Shown here: positions 34,726 to 43,553 of the stretch, one piece after another
Layout of the letters: each line of letters opens with the position of its first letter
How positions within the stretch are numbered: the first letter of the stretch is position 1
Source of the DNA: Acidobacteriota bacterium
Lineage (GTDB): Bacteria > Acidobacteriota > Vicinamibacteria > Vicinamibacterales > UBA823
Direction: 5' to 3'
Assembly: GCA_002730525.1 (NCBI GenBank)
Contig: PCAK01000044.1
Location: forward strand, 1 to 64,000
DNA: 64,000 nucleotides
Notes under the pieces: model-generated
Told to the model about the DNA's origin: nothing
Databases searched by the model: none
The model's input: only the letters and a program-made list of their open reading frames with translations
Translations under genes and position numbers: made by a program

Positions 34726-37128
34726 TCAGTCGGTGTTGACCCGCAACGGCTTGTGGGACTGCGGTCGCTTGGATGCCGCATTGAGAATCATGTCGGGCAT
34801 GACGGGGGTCCGGTTGAAGTAGTGGCCACCCAGCGCATCCGAGATCGCGCAGACCAGCGCGGCGGAGGCGCACCCCATCAACGGCTCGCCGATTCCCTTG
34901 GCGCCCGTCGGGTTCTGGGGATCGGGCAGATCGACCGCATCGGCGCCCATCCCGGCCGGCACGTCGAGATAGCTCGGCGGCTTGGCCTGATACAGGCCGA
35001 CCGACCGTGGCAAGCCGTAGTGCGGATCGTAGACCTGGCGCTCCATCGCAGCCATGCCGAAGCCCATGACCGCGCCGCTGCGGACCTGCGCCGCGAGGCC
35101 CTGAGGGTGGACGACCGTGCCGCACTCGGCGACCCCCAGGTAGTCGAGGATCTCCCACTTGCCGGTTTCGACGTCGAGTTCGATCTCGATGAAGCCGACC
35201 GCCAGCGCCGGGACCATCCCCGTGCGCTCGACGTTATCCTTCGCAACACCGACGAGGCCGGTCCCGGCCAGGCCGTGCACGGCGGCCTTCGTGATCGGGT
35301 TCAGCTCCTCGGCCACTTCGTGGCCATCGTACTTCCCGCCCAGCTGGATCGCCCGCTCCGCGGCCCGCGCGTAGGACAACCGGCGCGCAGGATTCCCGCG
35401 CCGAAAGACAGTGTGGTCCCCGATGTCGTAGTCGTCAGGTGAGCCGCCCAGATCGTGGGCCGCGATCTCCTTCAACTTCGCCACGGCGTCCAGCGCCGCC
35501 GCATGGTTCGTGCGAGTCATCGTGAACGACGTGTTGCTGCCGAACTGGCCGAGGTTCCACGGCAGTCCGATGCTCGAGTCCCCGTGCTCGATCACGCAGT
35601 GCTCCCAGTCGCACTGCAGCACCTCGGCCGCCACCCGCGACGTCGAGGCGTACGAGTAGGTCCCCAGGTTGCCAACACCGGTATGAATGTGGAGCTTCCC
35701 CTCGGGCGTGAGCCGGACGAGTCCATCGAATCCGTTCGATCCGGCCGAGTGAAAGGCCTGGCCGATGCCGACGCCCCGCACCTTCGATCCGTTCCGCTGG
35801 CCGCTCCTGGCCAGCTTCCCCGCCCAGTCGAACTTCTCCTTGCCCTTGTCGAGCGCTTCGCCCTGGTAGGAGCTGGTGATCGCGCCGCGGTTGCCGCCGT
35901 AGAGGGCGTCGTGACCGGGCGCGTTGATCCGCCGGATGGCGAACTGGTCGATCCCCAGCTTGCCCGCCGCCTTGTCGAGCAGCGGTTCGACGGCGATCGC
36001 AATCTGGTTCTGACCCGGGCCGCGCTGCGCGCCGCGCGGCGGCGTGTTGGTCGCCATCGACAGGCCGCGGAACCGCATCGCTTCGGGCGTGTAGACGAGC
36101 GAGACCGCGCTGGCCGCCGACGTCCAGTCGCCGAAGCCGTTCTTCGGGCCGGCTTCCTGGATGATGTAGAGATCGCACGCCAGGAGGCGGCCGTCAGCTC
36201 GGAAGCCCATCTTGATCCGGCCCTGGAAGCCCGCGCGGGCCGAGCCGATGGCGTACTCCTCAGCGCGGCTGATCCGCAGCAGCACCGGGCGGCCGGTCTT
36301 CTTCGCCATCAGGGCCGGCACGCCCATGATCGGAAAGGCCGCGCCCTTCGATCCGAACCCGCCGCCGCAATGCTTGCCGATGTAGACGACGTTCTGCGGT
36401 TCGAGGCCGAGCATGCCGGCCAACCCGACCTGGACCATGCTCTGGCTCTGCGTGGACCCGTAGAGGAAGAGCTTCTCGCCCTGCCAGTAGGCCATCGCCG
36501 TGCGCGGTTCCATCGAGTGGTGCGAGTTGCTGGCCGTCACGAACGTCTCGTCGAGCACGACCTCGGCCTTGGCGAATCCGTCCTCGAGGTCGCCGTACGA
36601 CCAGGTGGCGCTCGGCTCGCCCTCGGGCAGCTGCCCCTCGTCGACCGCCGCGAAGTCGTCCGCCGTCCACTTGATCTCCTGCAGGCCCTCGCGCGGCACG
36701 ACCGAATTGCCTTCGAGCCTGGCGTTCGGGCCGCCGGGCCTGAGGCTCTCGAGCGGATCCACCGTGAAAGGCAGCGGCTCGAGGTCGAGCTTGATCCTGT
36801 CGATTGCATCCTGCGCCGTCGTCTCGTCGACCGCCGCGACCGCGAGAATCGGCTCGCCAACGTAGTGCGGCTCGTTGGTCAGCATCGCCTCGCGCGGCGC
36901 CTCGACCTCGGGCACTTCATCGGCCGTCAAGATGTCGACGACCCCCTCCATCGCCAGCGCGGCCGACGCGTCGATGTTGCGGACGCGGGCGTGTGGCATC
37001 GGGCTCGTCAGCAGCCGGCAGAACAGCATGCCCTCGGCGCGGATGTCCTCGGCGTACTTCGCGGCTCCGGTCACCTTGCCGCGAATGTCCGGCGGTGTGA
37101 AGTCCTTGCCAATCAGCGCATTCGCCAT
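34726..37128 (-). CDS. Molybdopterin-binding catalytic subunit of molybdenum hydroxylase
   Basis: An 800-residue catalytic subunit of the xanthine oxidase family. N-terminal domain starts DFTPPDIRGKVTGAAKYAEDI. The molybdopterin-contact motif GGGFGSKG lies near residue 260, and RGAQRGPGQNQIAIAVEP lies further on. The C-terminal active-site glutamate is probably that in GAKGIGEPLMGC (about residue 740). It oxidises an unknown aldehyde, purine or aromatic heterocycle by hydroxylation with water. The CO-dehydrogenase active-loop signature is not seen, so it is not a form I CO dehydrogenase. It is placed between the [2Fe-2S] and FAD subunit genes and has no signal of its own, so it may ride out on the Tat-exported partner. 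Confidence 0.92.
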   Translation of the reverse strand: MANALIGKDFTPPDIRGKVTGAAKYAEDIRAEGMLFCRLLTSPMPHARVRNIDASAALAMEGVVDILTADEVPEVEAPREAMLTNEPHYVGEPILAVAAVDETTAQDAIDRIKLDLEPLPFTVDPLESLRPGGPNARLEGNSVVPREGLQEIKWTADDFAAVDEGQLPEGEPSATWSYGDLEDGFAKAEVVLDETFVTASNSHHSMEPRTAMAYWQGEKLFLYGSTQSQSMVQVGLAGMLGLEPQNVVYIGKHCGGGFGSKGAAFPIMGVPALMAKKTGRPVLLRISRAEEYAIGSARAGFQGRIKMGFRADGRLLACDLYIIQEAGPKNGFGDWTSAASAVSLVYTPEAMRFRGLSMATNTPPRGAQRGPGQNQIAIAVEPLLDKAAGKLGIDQFAIRRINAPGHDALYGGNRGAITSSYQGEALDKGKEKFDWAGKLARSGQRNGSKVRGVGIGQAFHSAGSNGFDGLVRLTPEGKLHIHTGVGNLGTYSYASTSRVAAEVLQCDWEHCVIEHGDSSIGLPWNLGQFGSNTSFTMTRTNHAAALDAVAKLKEIAAHDLGGSPDDYDIGDHTVFRRGNPARRLSYARAAERAIQLGGKYDGHEVAEELNPITKAAVHGLAGTGLVGVAKDNVERTGMVPALAVGFIEIELDVETGKWEILDYLGVAECGTVVHPQGLAAQVRSGAVMGFGMAAMERQVYDPHYGLPRSVGLYQAKPPSYLDVPAGMGADAVDLPDPQNPTGAKGIGEPLMGCASAALVCAISDALGGHYFNRTPVMPDMILNAASKRPQSHKPLRVNTD

Positions 37129-37129
37129 C

Positions 37130-37753
37130 CTAGGCTCCCTTCGCCGCGCGCATGACGCCGTTCAAGTAGTGGTCGTAGGCGCCGCACCGGCACAGATTCC
37201 CGGACATCGCCTCGCGCGCCTGGTCGCGCGTGGGGCTGGGGTTGTCCTTGAGCAGCGCGACGGCCGCCATCACCTGTCCGGGCGTGCAGAACCCGCATTG
37301 CGGGCCGAGCTCGTCGATGAAGGCCTGCTGCACCGGATGCAGCTCGCCGGTCGGGCTTTCCAGTCCCTCCACGGTCACGATCTGCCGTCCGCGCACGCGG
37401 TGTGTCAGCGTCGAGCACGAATAGTGCGTCACATCGTCGATCAGCACCGAGCAGGCCCCACACTGGGCGCGGTCGCAGCCCAGCTTCGTGCCCGTCAGGC
37501 CGAGCTTGTAGCGCAGCGTCATCGCGAGTGTCTCGTTGGGCAGGACGTCGACGCGGCGGGCCTGACCGTTGACATTCAGCGTCAACAACCGATCGACGCC
37601 CGCGGCCCGGCCGGGCGCCGACTGCGCCCAGGTCGTCGGTGCGTAGGCGACGCTCGACACGGCCACGCCGGACGCGATGACGCCTTTGATGAAGGCGCGC
37701 CGTGACGGGGCCACACACTCTTCTGGCAGACAGCAATCTCGTTGATCGGTCAT
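37130..37753 (-). CDS. [2Fe-2S] subunit of molybdenum hydroxylase with Tat signal
   Basis: A 207-residue electron-transfer subunit. After a twin-arginine signal (SRRAFIKGVIASGVAV) there are two [2Fe-2S] domains: the plant-type with CDRAQCGACSVLIDD and a later Cys (HYSC), and the helical one with CGFCTPGQVM and LCRCGAYDHY. It passes electrons from the Mo centre to FAD. The ATG at 37753 is preferred because it starts the Tat signal; longer frames upstream are not needed. The Tat signal suggests that the whole folded complex is exported to the periplasm, which fits aldehyde or quinoline oxidoreductases but not the cytosolic HcrABC. Confidence 0.92.
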   Translation of the reverse strand: MTDQRDCCLPEECVAPSRRAFIKGVIASGVAVSSVAYAPTTWAQSAPGRAAGVDRLLTLNVNGQARRVDVLPNETLAMTLRYKLGLTGTKLGCDRAQCGACSVLIDDVTHYSCSTLTHRVRGRQIVTVEGLESPTGELHPVQQAFIDELGPQCGFCTPGQVMAAVALLKDNPSPTRDQAREAMSGNLCRCGAYDHYLNGVMRAAKGA

Positions 37754-37958
37754 CTTCTCGACTCTCAGCTTCGCGCTGTGGTCCACGAGCACTCTCGCAA
37801 TGCGACGACGCCCGTGCGCCGTACATTCTCCGGCGCGAGCCGCCGCCGATAGGGGTCTCAAGAGGAACAGTCTGGTGAGATTACCACACCCCATGAGCCC
37901 GGCCGGACTACGGGAACCTCCCTGTTCGGCACGGCCAGCACAGAGCCGCGAGCTTTTT

Positions 37959-37990
37959 CCAACCGGTTCCCCCCAGCGGGTTGTCTATAA
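37959..37990 (+). promoter_or_regulatory. Possible ECF-type promoter before the sigma-factor remnant
   Basis: CCAACC (37959-37964) and GTCTA (37983-37987) resemble the -35 AAC and -10 GTC elements used by ECF sigma factors, with 18 bp between. It lies directly before the ECF gene, so autoregulation would be expected. The start codon follows only about 10 bp after the -10, so the transcript would be almost leaderless. Weak call. Confidence 0.3.
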
Positions 37991-37997
37991 CTGGGGT

Positions 37998-38312
37998 GTG
38001 AGCGATTCGGAGTTGGTCGACCGGGCCCGGCAGGGGGATCAGTCGGCGTTCGGCGAACTGGTCAGACGGCATCAGGGCGCGGTGTTCCGGGCGGCCCTGG
38101 CCGCCCTCGGCTCTCCGGAAGACGCGGAGGAGATCGCCCAGGATGCGTTCGTCGCGGCCTATTCGAACCTCGAGGGCTTCCGCGAAGAGGCCAGCTTCCG
38201 GACCTGGGTCGTCGCGATCGCCTGGCGGCGCGCGGGGCCACCCGCGCGCCGACGCCACCTCCCAGCCATCCGACGGGCCAGCCCTCCTGCCCGGCCTGTT
38301 GTATTTCCGTAA
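37998..38312 (+). pseudogene. Truncated ECF sigma factor (sigma-2 region only)
   Basis: Starting at GTG 37998, the first 75 or so residues are a normal ECF sigma-70 region 2: SELVDRARQGDQSAFGELVRR, GSPEDAEEIAQDAFVAAYSNL and FREEASFRTWVVAIAWRRA, which carry the core-binding and -10 recognition parts. The frame then runs into Pro/Arg-rich sequence and stops at residue 104. No sigma region 4 is found in any frame before the AT-rich gap. Without region 4 it cannot read a -35 element, so it is probably a dead gene. A domain-only regulator that titrates core polymerase is a remote alternative. Confidence 0.75.
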
Positions 38313-38360
38313 GACCTGTAATTTCAAATAGATAGCTTGGTCGAACCTTTCGGAAACAAT

Positions 38361-38385
38361 AAACGTATGATTGAAATGAACGTTT
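38361..38385. promoter_or_regulatory. Probable TetR operator upstream of the efflux operon
   Basis: An inverted repeat AAACGT (38361-38366) and ACGTTT (38380-38385), 13 nt apart, lies about 20 bp before the TetR gene in a strikingly AT-rich stretch (38320-38405). A TATGAT hexamer (38366-38371) inside it could be the -10 element. A TetR repressor bound here would block its own operon. Confidence 0.5.
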
Positions 38386-38405
38386 GAATTAGAAATAATG
38401 CTCCC

Positions 38406-39056
38406 ATGAGTCTCGAAACCAAGGAACGGATTCTGGACGCCGCCGAGGGTTTGTTTGCCGACCACGGCTTCGCGGCGACGTCACTCCGCCAGATCACGGC
38501 GGTGGCCGGCGTCAACCTGGCCGCGGTGAACTACCACTTCGGGTCGAAAGAGGCGCTGCTGACCTCGGTCTTCGAACACCGCGTCGTCCCGGTCAACCAG
38601 GAGCGGCTGCGAATGCTCGACGCCCTGGAGGCCGACGCGGCGCAAGGCAAGGCCATCGACGTCGAGGACGTGGTGCGGGCGTTCGTGCTGCCGGCGTTCC
38701 ATGCGGTCGAAGGTTTCGGCCAGCAGGGCGCCAAGTTCATGCAACTGGTCGGGCGGATGCACTCGGAGACGAACGAGCAACTCCGGGTGACCTTTCTGAA
38801 GCTGTTTCGGCCGGTCGGCCAGCGGTTCGTCCCGGCGCTCAGGCAGCTCCTCCCCTCCCTGAGCGAAGACGAAGTGATGTGGCGCCTGCACTTCATGATC
38901 GGCTCGCTCGCCCACATTCTCGTCTGCACCCAGCTCGAAGAGACCCTGATGGGCAAGCTCGCGGGCGGCAGCGACCTCGTCGAGGCACTGGTGCAGTTCA
39001 ATACGGCCGGCCTGGCAGCCCAGGCGCCGGCTGCCGTCGGTGTTCGGCGCGCGTAA
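38406..39056 (+). CDS. TetR/AcrR-family transcriptional regulator
   Basis: A 216-residue TetR repressor. The HTH spans KERILDAAEGLFADHGFAATSLRQITAVAGVNLAAVNYHFGSKEALL (residues 6-52), typical of AcrR-like members. The C-terminal ligand domain, with FVLPAFHAVEGFGQQGAKFMQLVGRMHSE, matches the class that controls drug or solvent efflux. It lies 21 bp upstream of a HlyD-type adaptor and an RND pump, so it most likely represses them, with the inverted repeat at 38361 as operator. The inducer is unknown. Confidence 0.92.
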   Translation: MSLETKERILDAAEGLFADHGFAATSLRQITAVAGVNLAAVNYHFGSKEALLTSVFEHRVVPVNQERLRMLDALEADAAQGKAIDVEDVVRAFVLPAFHAVEGFGQQGAKFMQLVGRMHSETNEQLRVTFLKLFRPVGQRFVPALRQLLPSLSEDEVMWRLHFMIGSLAHILVCTQLEETLMGKLAGGSDLVEALVQFNTAGLAAQAPAAVGVRRA

Positions 39057-39077
39057 ACGCAGAAAGAGAGTATCCGG

Positions 39078-40304
39078 ATGAATCGCGGAGTCAGACGTAC
39101 CGTTCAGATCCTGCTGCCCATTGCGGTCCTCGTCGCGGCCGCCTGGGGCGCTCGCACGATGATGGCGCTCAAGCCCGAGGCGCCGACCCGTCCCCCCGAG
39201 GTCACCATTCCTCAGGTGCGGGTCGTCGAGGTCGAGTTGGACTCGGTCGAGTTCACCGTCCGGAGCCAGGGCACCGTCCAGCCGCGCACCGAGAGTCAAC
39301 TCGTTCCCGAGGTCTCCGGCCGAATCGTCGACGTCTCATCGTCGTTCGTCGCGGGGGGCTTCTTCGAGACCGGCGACATCCTCTTTCGGATCGAGTCGCA
39401 CGACTACGAGAAGGCCCTCGTGCAGCGGGAAGCCGAAATCGAGAGTGCGCGGCTGCGCATCATCCAGGAAGAGGCCGAGGCCGAGGTCGCACAGTGGGGC
39501 TGGGATCGGATCGGCGACGGCCAGGCGCGTTCGCTGACGCTGCGCGAGCCGCAGATTGCGTCTGCCAAGGCGGCGCTGGCGGCGGCCGAGGCCAACCTCG
39601 AGACCGCGCGGCGGAACCTCGAGCGAACCGAGGTGCGTGCCCCGTATGTGGGCCGAGTCCGCGAGAAGAGCGTCGACGTGGGGCAGTTCGTGATGGTCGG
39701 CTCTCCAGTGGCGCGGATCTACGCCGTTGACGCCGCCGAAATCCGGCTCCCACTCCCCGACGAGGAACTCGCCTATCTCGACCTGCCGGTGAACTACCGC
39801 GGCGACTCCGGACAGGTGCGCGGCCCGGCCGTGACGCTTTCGGCGAGATTCGCCGGCCGAATGCACGAGTGGAACGGCCGCATCGTCCGCACCGAGGGTG
39901 AGATCGACCCACGCACGCGCATGGTGCACGTCGTCGCCGAAGTGCGGGACCCGTATGGCCGCGGACTCGACCCGACGCGGCCGCCGCTGGCCGCCGGCAT
40001 GTTCGTCGAAGCCGTGATCGCCGGGCGGACGGTCGAATCGGTCGCGGTCATCCCGCGCGCCGCCCTGCGCGGCACGAATCAGGTGATCGTAGTCGACGAT
40101 GACAGCCGGCTCCGCTTCCGTGAGATCGACATCCTTCGCGCCACGACCGACGAGGTGTTCGTCCGCACGGGCCTCACAACCGGCGACCGCGTCAACGTCT
40201 CGCCGCTCGAAGCCGTGACCGACGGCATGCAGGTCCGCACCGACACCCTCCGTGGCCGCGAACCGGCACCGGCGGCCGGCGACGCCGAGGAGCCCACATC
40301 ATGA
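39078..40304 (+). CDS. RND efflux periplasmic adaptor (HlyD/AcrA family)
   Basis: A 408-residue membrane-fusion protein that links an inner-membrane RND pump to an outer-membrane channel. It has an N-terminal anchor (RTVQILLPIAVLVAAAWGAR), a biotinyl-lipoyl-like domain with VRSQGTVQPRTESQLVPEVSGRI, and a coiled-coil hairpin (AALAAAEANLETARRNLERTEVRAP). The lipoyl partner strand (YVGRVREKSVDVGQFVMVG) and the beta-barrel domain follow. The C-terminal tail contains GDRVNVSPLEAVTDGMQV. It overlaps the pump gene by 4 bp (ATGA). Confidence 0.92.
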   Translation: MNRGVRRTVQILLPIAVLVAAAWGARTMMALKPEAPTRPPEVTIPQVRVVEVELDSVEFTVRSQGTVQPRTESQLVPEVSGRIVDVSSSFVAGGFFETGDILFRIESHDYEKALVQREAEIESARLRIIQEEAEAEVAQWGWDRIGDGQARSLTLREPQIASAKAALAAAEANLETARRNLERTEVRAPYVGRVREKSVDVGQFVMVGSPVARIYAVDAAEIRLPLPDEELAYLDLPVNYRGDSGQVRGPAVTLSARFAGRMHEWNGRIVRTEGEIDPRTRMVHVVAEVRDPYGRGLDPTRPPLAAGMFVEAVIAGRTVESVAVIPRAALRGTNQVIVVDDDSRLRFREIDILRATTDEVFVRTGLTTGDRVNVSPLEAVTDGMQVRTDTLRGREPAPAAGDAEEPTS

Positions 40305-43300
40305 AGGGCGCCGTCGATTGGTTCGCCCGCAACTCGGTCGCCGCCAACCTGCTGATGGTGTTGATCATGGCGGGCGGTCTGTTCACCGCCGTCACGATCA
40401 AGCGCGAGGTCTTTCCGGAGTTCTCCCTCGACATGATCACGGTGCAGGTGCCGTATCGCGGCGCCGCGCCTGAAGAGGTCGAAGAGGGCGTCTGCATCCG
40501 CGTCGAGGAGGCGATTCAGGGTCTCGACGGCATCAAGCGGATCACCTCCACCGCGAGCGAAGGCTCGGGAATGGTGACGATCGAACTCGAGGCCGGCGCC
40601 GATGTCCGCGAGGTGCTGGACGACGTGAAGTCACGGGTCGACGCGATCGAGACGTTTCCCGAGGAAACCGAGAAGCCGATCATTCAGGAGATCACCAACC
40701 GCCAGCAGGTGATCAATGTCGCGGTCCACGGCGAACTCGACGAGGTCAGCCTGAAGTCGCTGGCGGAACAGGTTCGCGACGACCTGTCCGCCCTGCCCGA
40801 GATCACCCAGGTCGAACTCGCCAACGCGCGGCCCTACGAGATCTCGATCGAGGTCTCCGAAACGCTGCTGCGGCGGCACGGGCTGACGTTCGACGAGGTG
40901 GCGCAGGCTGTTCGCCGGTCGTCCCTCGACCTGCCCGGCGGCTCGGTGAAGACCGAGGGCGGTGAATTCCTGCTGCGCACCAAGGGGTAGGCCTACCGGG
41001 GACACGAGTTCGAGAGCCTCGTGCTCATCACCCGGACCGATGGCAGCCACCTCGCGCTCGGTGACGTGGCCACGATCGTCGACGGGTTCGAGGATACCGA
41101 CCAGGCATCGCGGTTCGAAGGCGATCCCGCGCTGGTCATCCAGGTGTACCGCACCGGCGAGCAGAGCGCGATCGAGGTCTCGGATGCCGTGCACGCCTAC
41201 ATGGAAACCGCCCGCGCCCGGATGCCGGCCAGCGTCTCGCTGACGACGCTCGGCGACCAGGCGGCGGTTCTGAAGGACCGACTCAGCCTGCTGTTCCGTA
41301 ACGGCCTCACCGGATTCGCGCTGGTCTTCATCGTCCTGACACTGTTCCTCAGGTTCAGCCTGGCGTTCTGGGTCAGCCTCGGCATCCCCATCTCGTTCCT
41401 GGGCGCGCTCTGGCTCCTGCCCGGCTTCGACGTCTCGGTGAACATGATGTCGCTGTTCGCCTTCATCGTCGTGCTGGGTATCCTGGTCGACGATGCCATC
41501 ATCGTCGGCGAGAACATCTACACCCACCAGCAGCGCCACGGCGACCGCATGCGCGGGGCGATCGAGGGCACGCAGGAAGTTGCGACTCCGGTCATCTTCG
41601 CCGTGCTCACGTCGGTCGCGGCGTTCGCGCCGATGCTCTTCGTGCCCGGCGTCATGGGCAAGATGATGGTCGTGATGCCGCTGGTCGTCATCCCCTGCCT
41701 GCTGTTCTCGCTCGTCGAGTCGCAATTGATTCTGCCGGCCCACCTGTCGCACGGCACGATGCGCCCACCGCGTGACACCTGGGGTGAACGGATGCGCGGC
41801 CGGATCGACGGCGGGGTCAAGTGGTTCGTCGACCGCGTCTACCGCCCGTCGCTCGAAACCGGCATCCGGATGCGCTATCTGACAGTGGCCATCGGCGTCG
41901 CCACACTCGTGCTCACGGTTGGGCTCGTGGGCGGCGGATGGGTCCGCGTGGTCTTCATGCCGCCGGTGGACGCCGACTTCCTCTCGGCGTCGGTCACGAT
42001 GCCGCAGGGCACGCCGGTCGAGGTCACGGAAGCCGCCGTGCAGCACATGGAGGATGCTGCGGACACGCTCCGCGCGCAGGTGAAGGCGGAGACGGGCCGC
42101 GAACTGTTCAAGTACACCTACGGTCTGGTGGGCAGCGGCGCCCCGCGGCTGAGCGGCGGGATGGGTCCGGGCGCCCAGGCGGCGGCAGCCTCGCACCTGG
42201 GCGGCATCTTCATCGAGTTGACGAATGCCGATGAGCGGGGCATCGGCAGCGCCGAGGCGTCCAACCGGTGGCGCGAGCTGGTCGGGACGATTCCGGATGC
42301 GGTCGAGGTGAAGTTCGACGCCGAGCTGTTCATGGCCGGCGACCCGGTCAACGTGCAACTCACGGGCGCCGATATCGACGAGCTGCGCGCCGCGGGCGAC
42401 GCCGTCAAGGCGCGCCTCGCGCAGTACGCCGGCGTCTATGACATCGCCGACTCGTTCCGCGAAGGCAAACAGGAGATCAAGCTTGGCATCGAGCCGACGG
42501 CGGAGGTGCTTGGCCTGACGCTCCAGGATCTCGGCCGGCAGGTCAGGCAGGCCTTCTACGGCGAAGAGGCGCAACGGATCCAGCGCGGACGCGACGATGT
42601 TCGGGTCATGGTGCGCTACCCCGAGTCGGAGCGCCGGTCGGTCGGCGACCTGGAGAACATGCGCATCCGGACGCCGGAGGGTCAAGAGGTCCCCTTCTCG
42701 CAGGTCGCGCGGGTCGAGCCCGGCCGTGGCTTCGCGTCGATCAAGCGCGTCGACCGGCAGCGAGCGCTCAACGTGACGGCGGCCGTGGACCAGGCGATCA
42801 CCACGCCGGGCGACGTCGTGGCCGACCTGGATACGCGCGTCTTGCCGGAACTCCTGCTGGAGTACCCCGGCGTCCGCCACTCATTCGAGGGGCAGCAGAC
42901 CGAATTCCGCGATTCGACCGGCGGCCTCGCACAGGGCTTCATGATCGCGCTGATGCTCATCTATCTGCTGCTGGCCGTGCCACTCAAGTCGTACGCCCAG
43001 CCGCTCATCATCATGTCGGCGATCCCGTTCGGTCTCGTGGGCGCGACGTGGGGCCACCTCATCATGGGCATGGACATCAGCCTGCTGTCGATGTTCGGGC
43101 TGGTTGCGCTCGCCGGGGTCGTCGTCAACGACAGCCTCGTCATGGTGGACTTCATCAACAGGTTCCGCAGTCAGCTCGGCAGCCTCGGGCGCGCCGTGCG
43201 CGAGGCGGGCGCCGCGCGTTTCCGGCCGATCCTGTTGACCTCGCTGACGACCTTCTTCGGGCTGCTGCCGCTCATGCTGGAAACCAGCCTGCAGGCCCAG

Positions 43301-43525
43301 TTCCTGATCCCGATGGCCATCTCGCTCGCGTTCGGTGTGATCTTCTCGACCTTCATCACACTGATGCTCGTCCCGGCCGGCTACATCATCATCGAGGACA
43401 TGAAGGGGCTCCTCGGCGGTGCGGCGCACGACATCGATGCGAGCGAGGCGGCGCCCGAGCAAGGCAGCGTGGCCGCGCCTCCCCTCACCGGTACCGAGGT
43501 AGCCACCGGACTCTCCGCTCCTTAG
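40301..43525 (+). pseudogene. RND multidrug efflux transporter interrupted by an in-frame amber codon
   Basis: The frame reads as a full AcrB-like inner-membrane pump of about 1,074 residues. The N-terminal part begins MKGAVDWFARNSVAANLLMVLIM with the periplasmic porter region, but codon 230 (40988-40990) is TAG. The sequence carries on without a break: LLRTKG, stop, AYRGHEFESLVLITRTDG. RND pumps usually have Gln at this place (CAG), so one C-to-T change would explain it. After it are all the remaining parts: the second porter half, the GILVDDAIIVGENI helix with the Asp pair, and GVVVNDSLVMVDFI with the Asn-Asp motif near the end. Unless the stop is read through or is an error, the pump is dead. 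The downstream frame lacks the first helix and has no evident start signal. Confidence 0.85.
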
Positions 43526-43553
43526 CGCCGACCGGGGGAGCGTCGCGCAGGAA

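Noticed and set aside
34726-37753. Aerobic CO dehydrogenase (CoxSLM)
   Set aside because: The catalytic loop of form I CO dehydrogenase is not seen, and the FAD subunit carries HcrB-like cysteines, so only a general molybdenum hydroxylase is called.
40988-40990. UAG as pyrrolysine or a reassigned codon
   Set aside because: Other genes end normally in TAG, an RF1 gene reading UAG is present, and no pyl genes are seen here. A point mutation or error is simpler.
40631-42880. 749-residue frame antisense to the RND pump
   Set aside because: The His/Arg/Asp-rich sequence is the usual GC-rich shadow of a coding strand. The RND side has clear membrane and Asp motifs.
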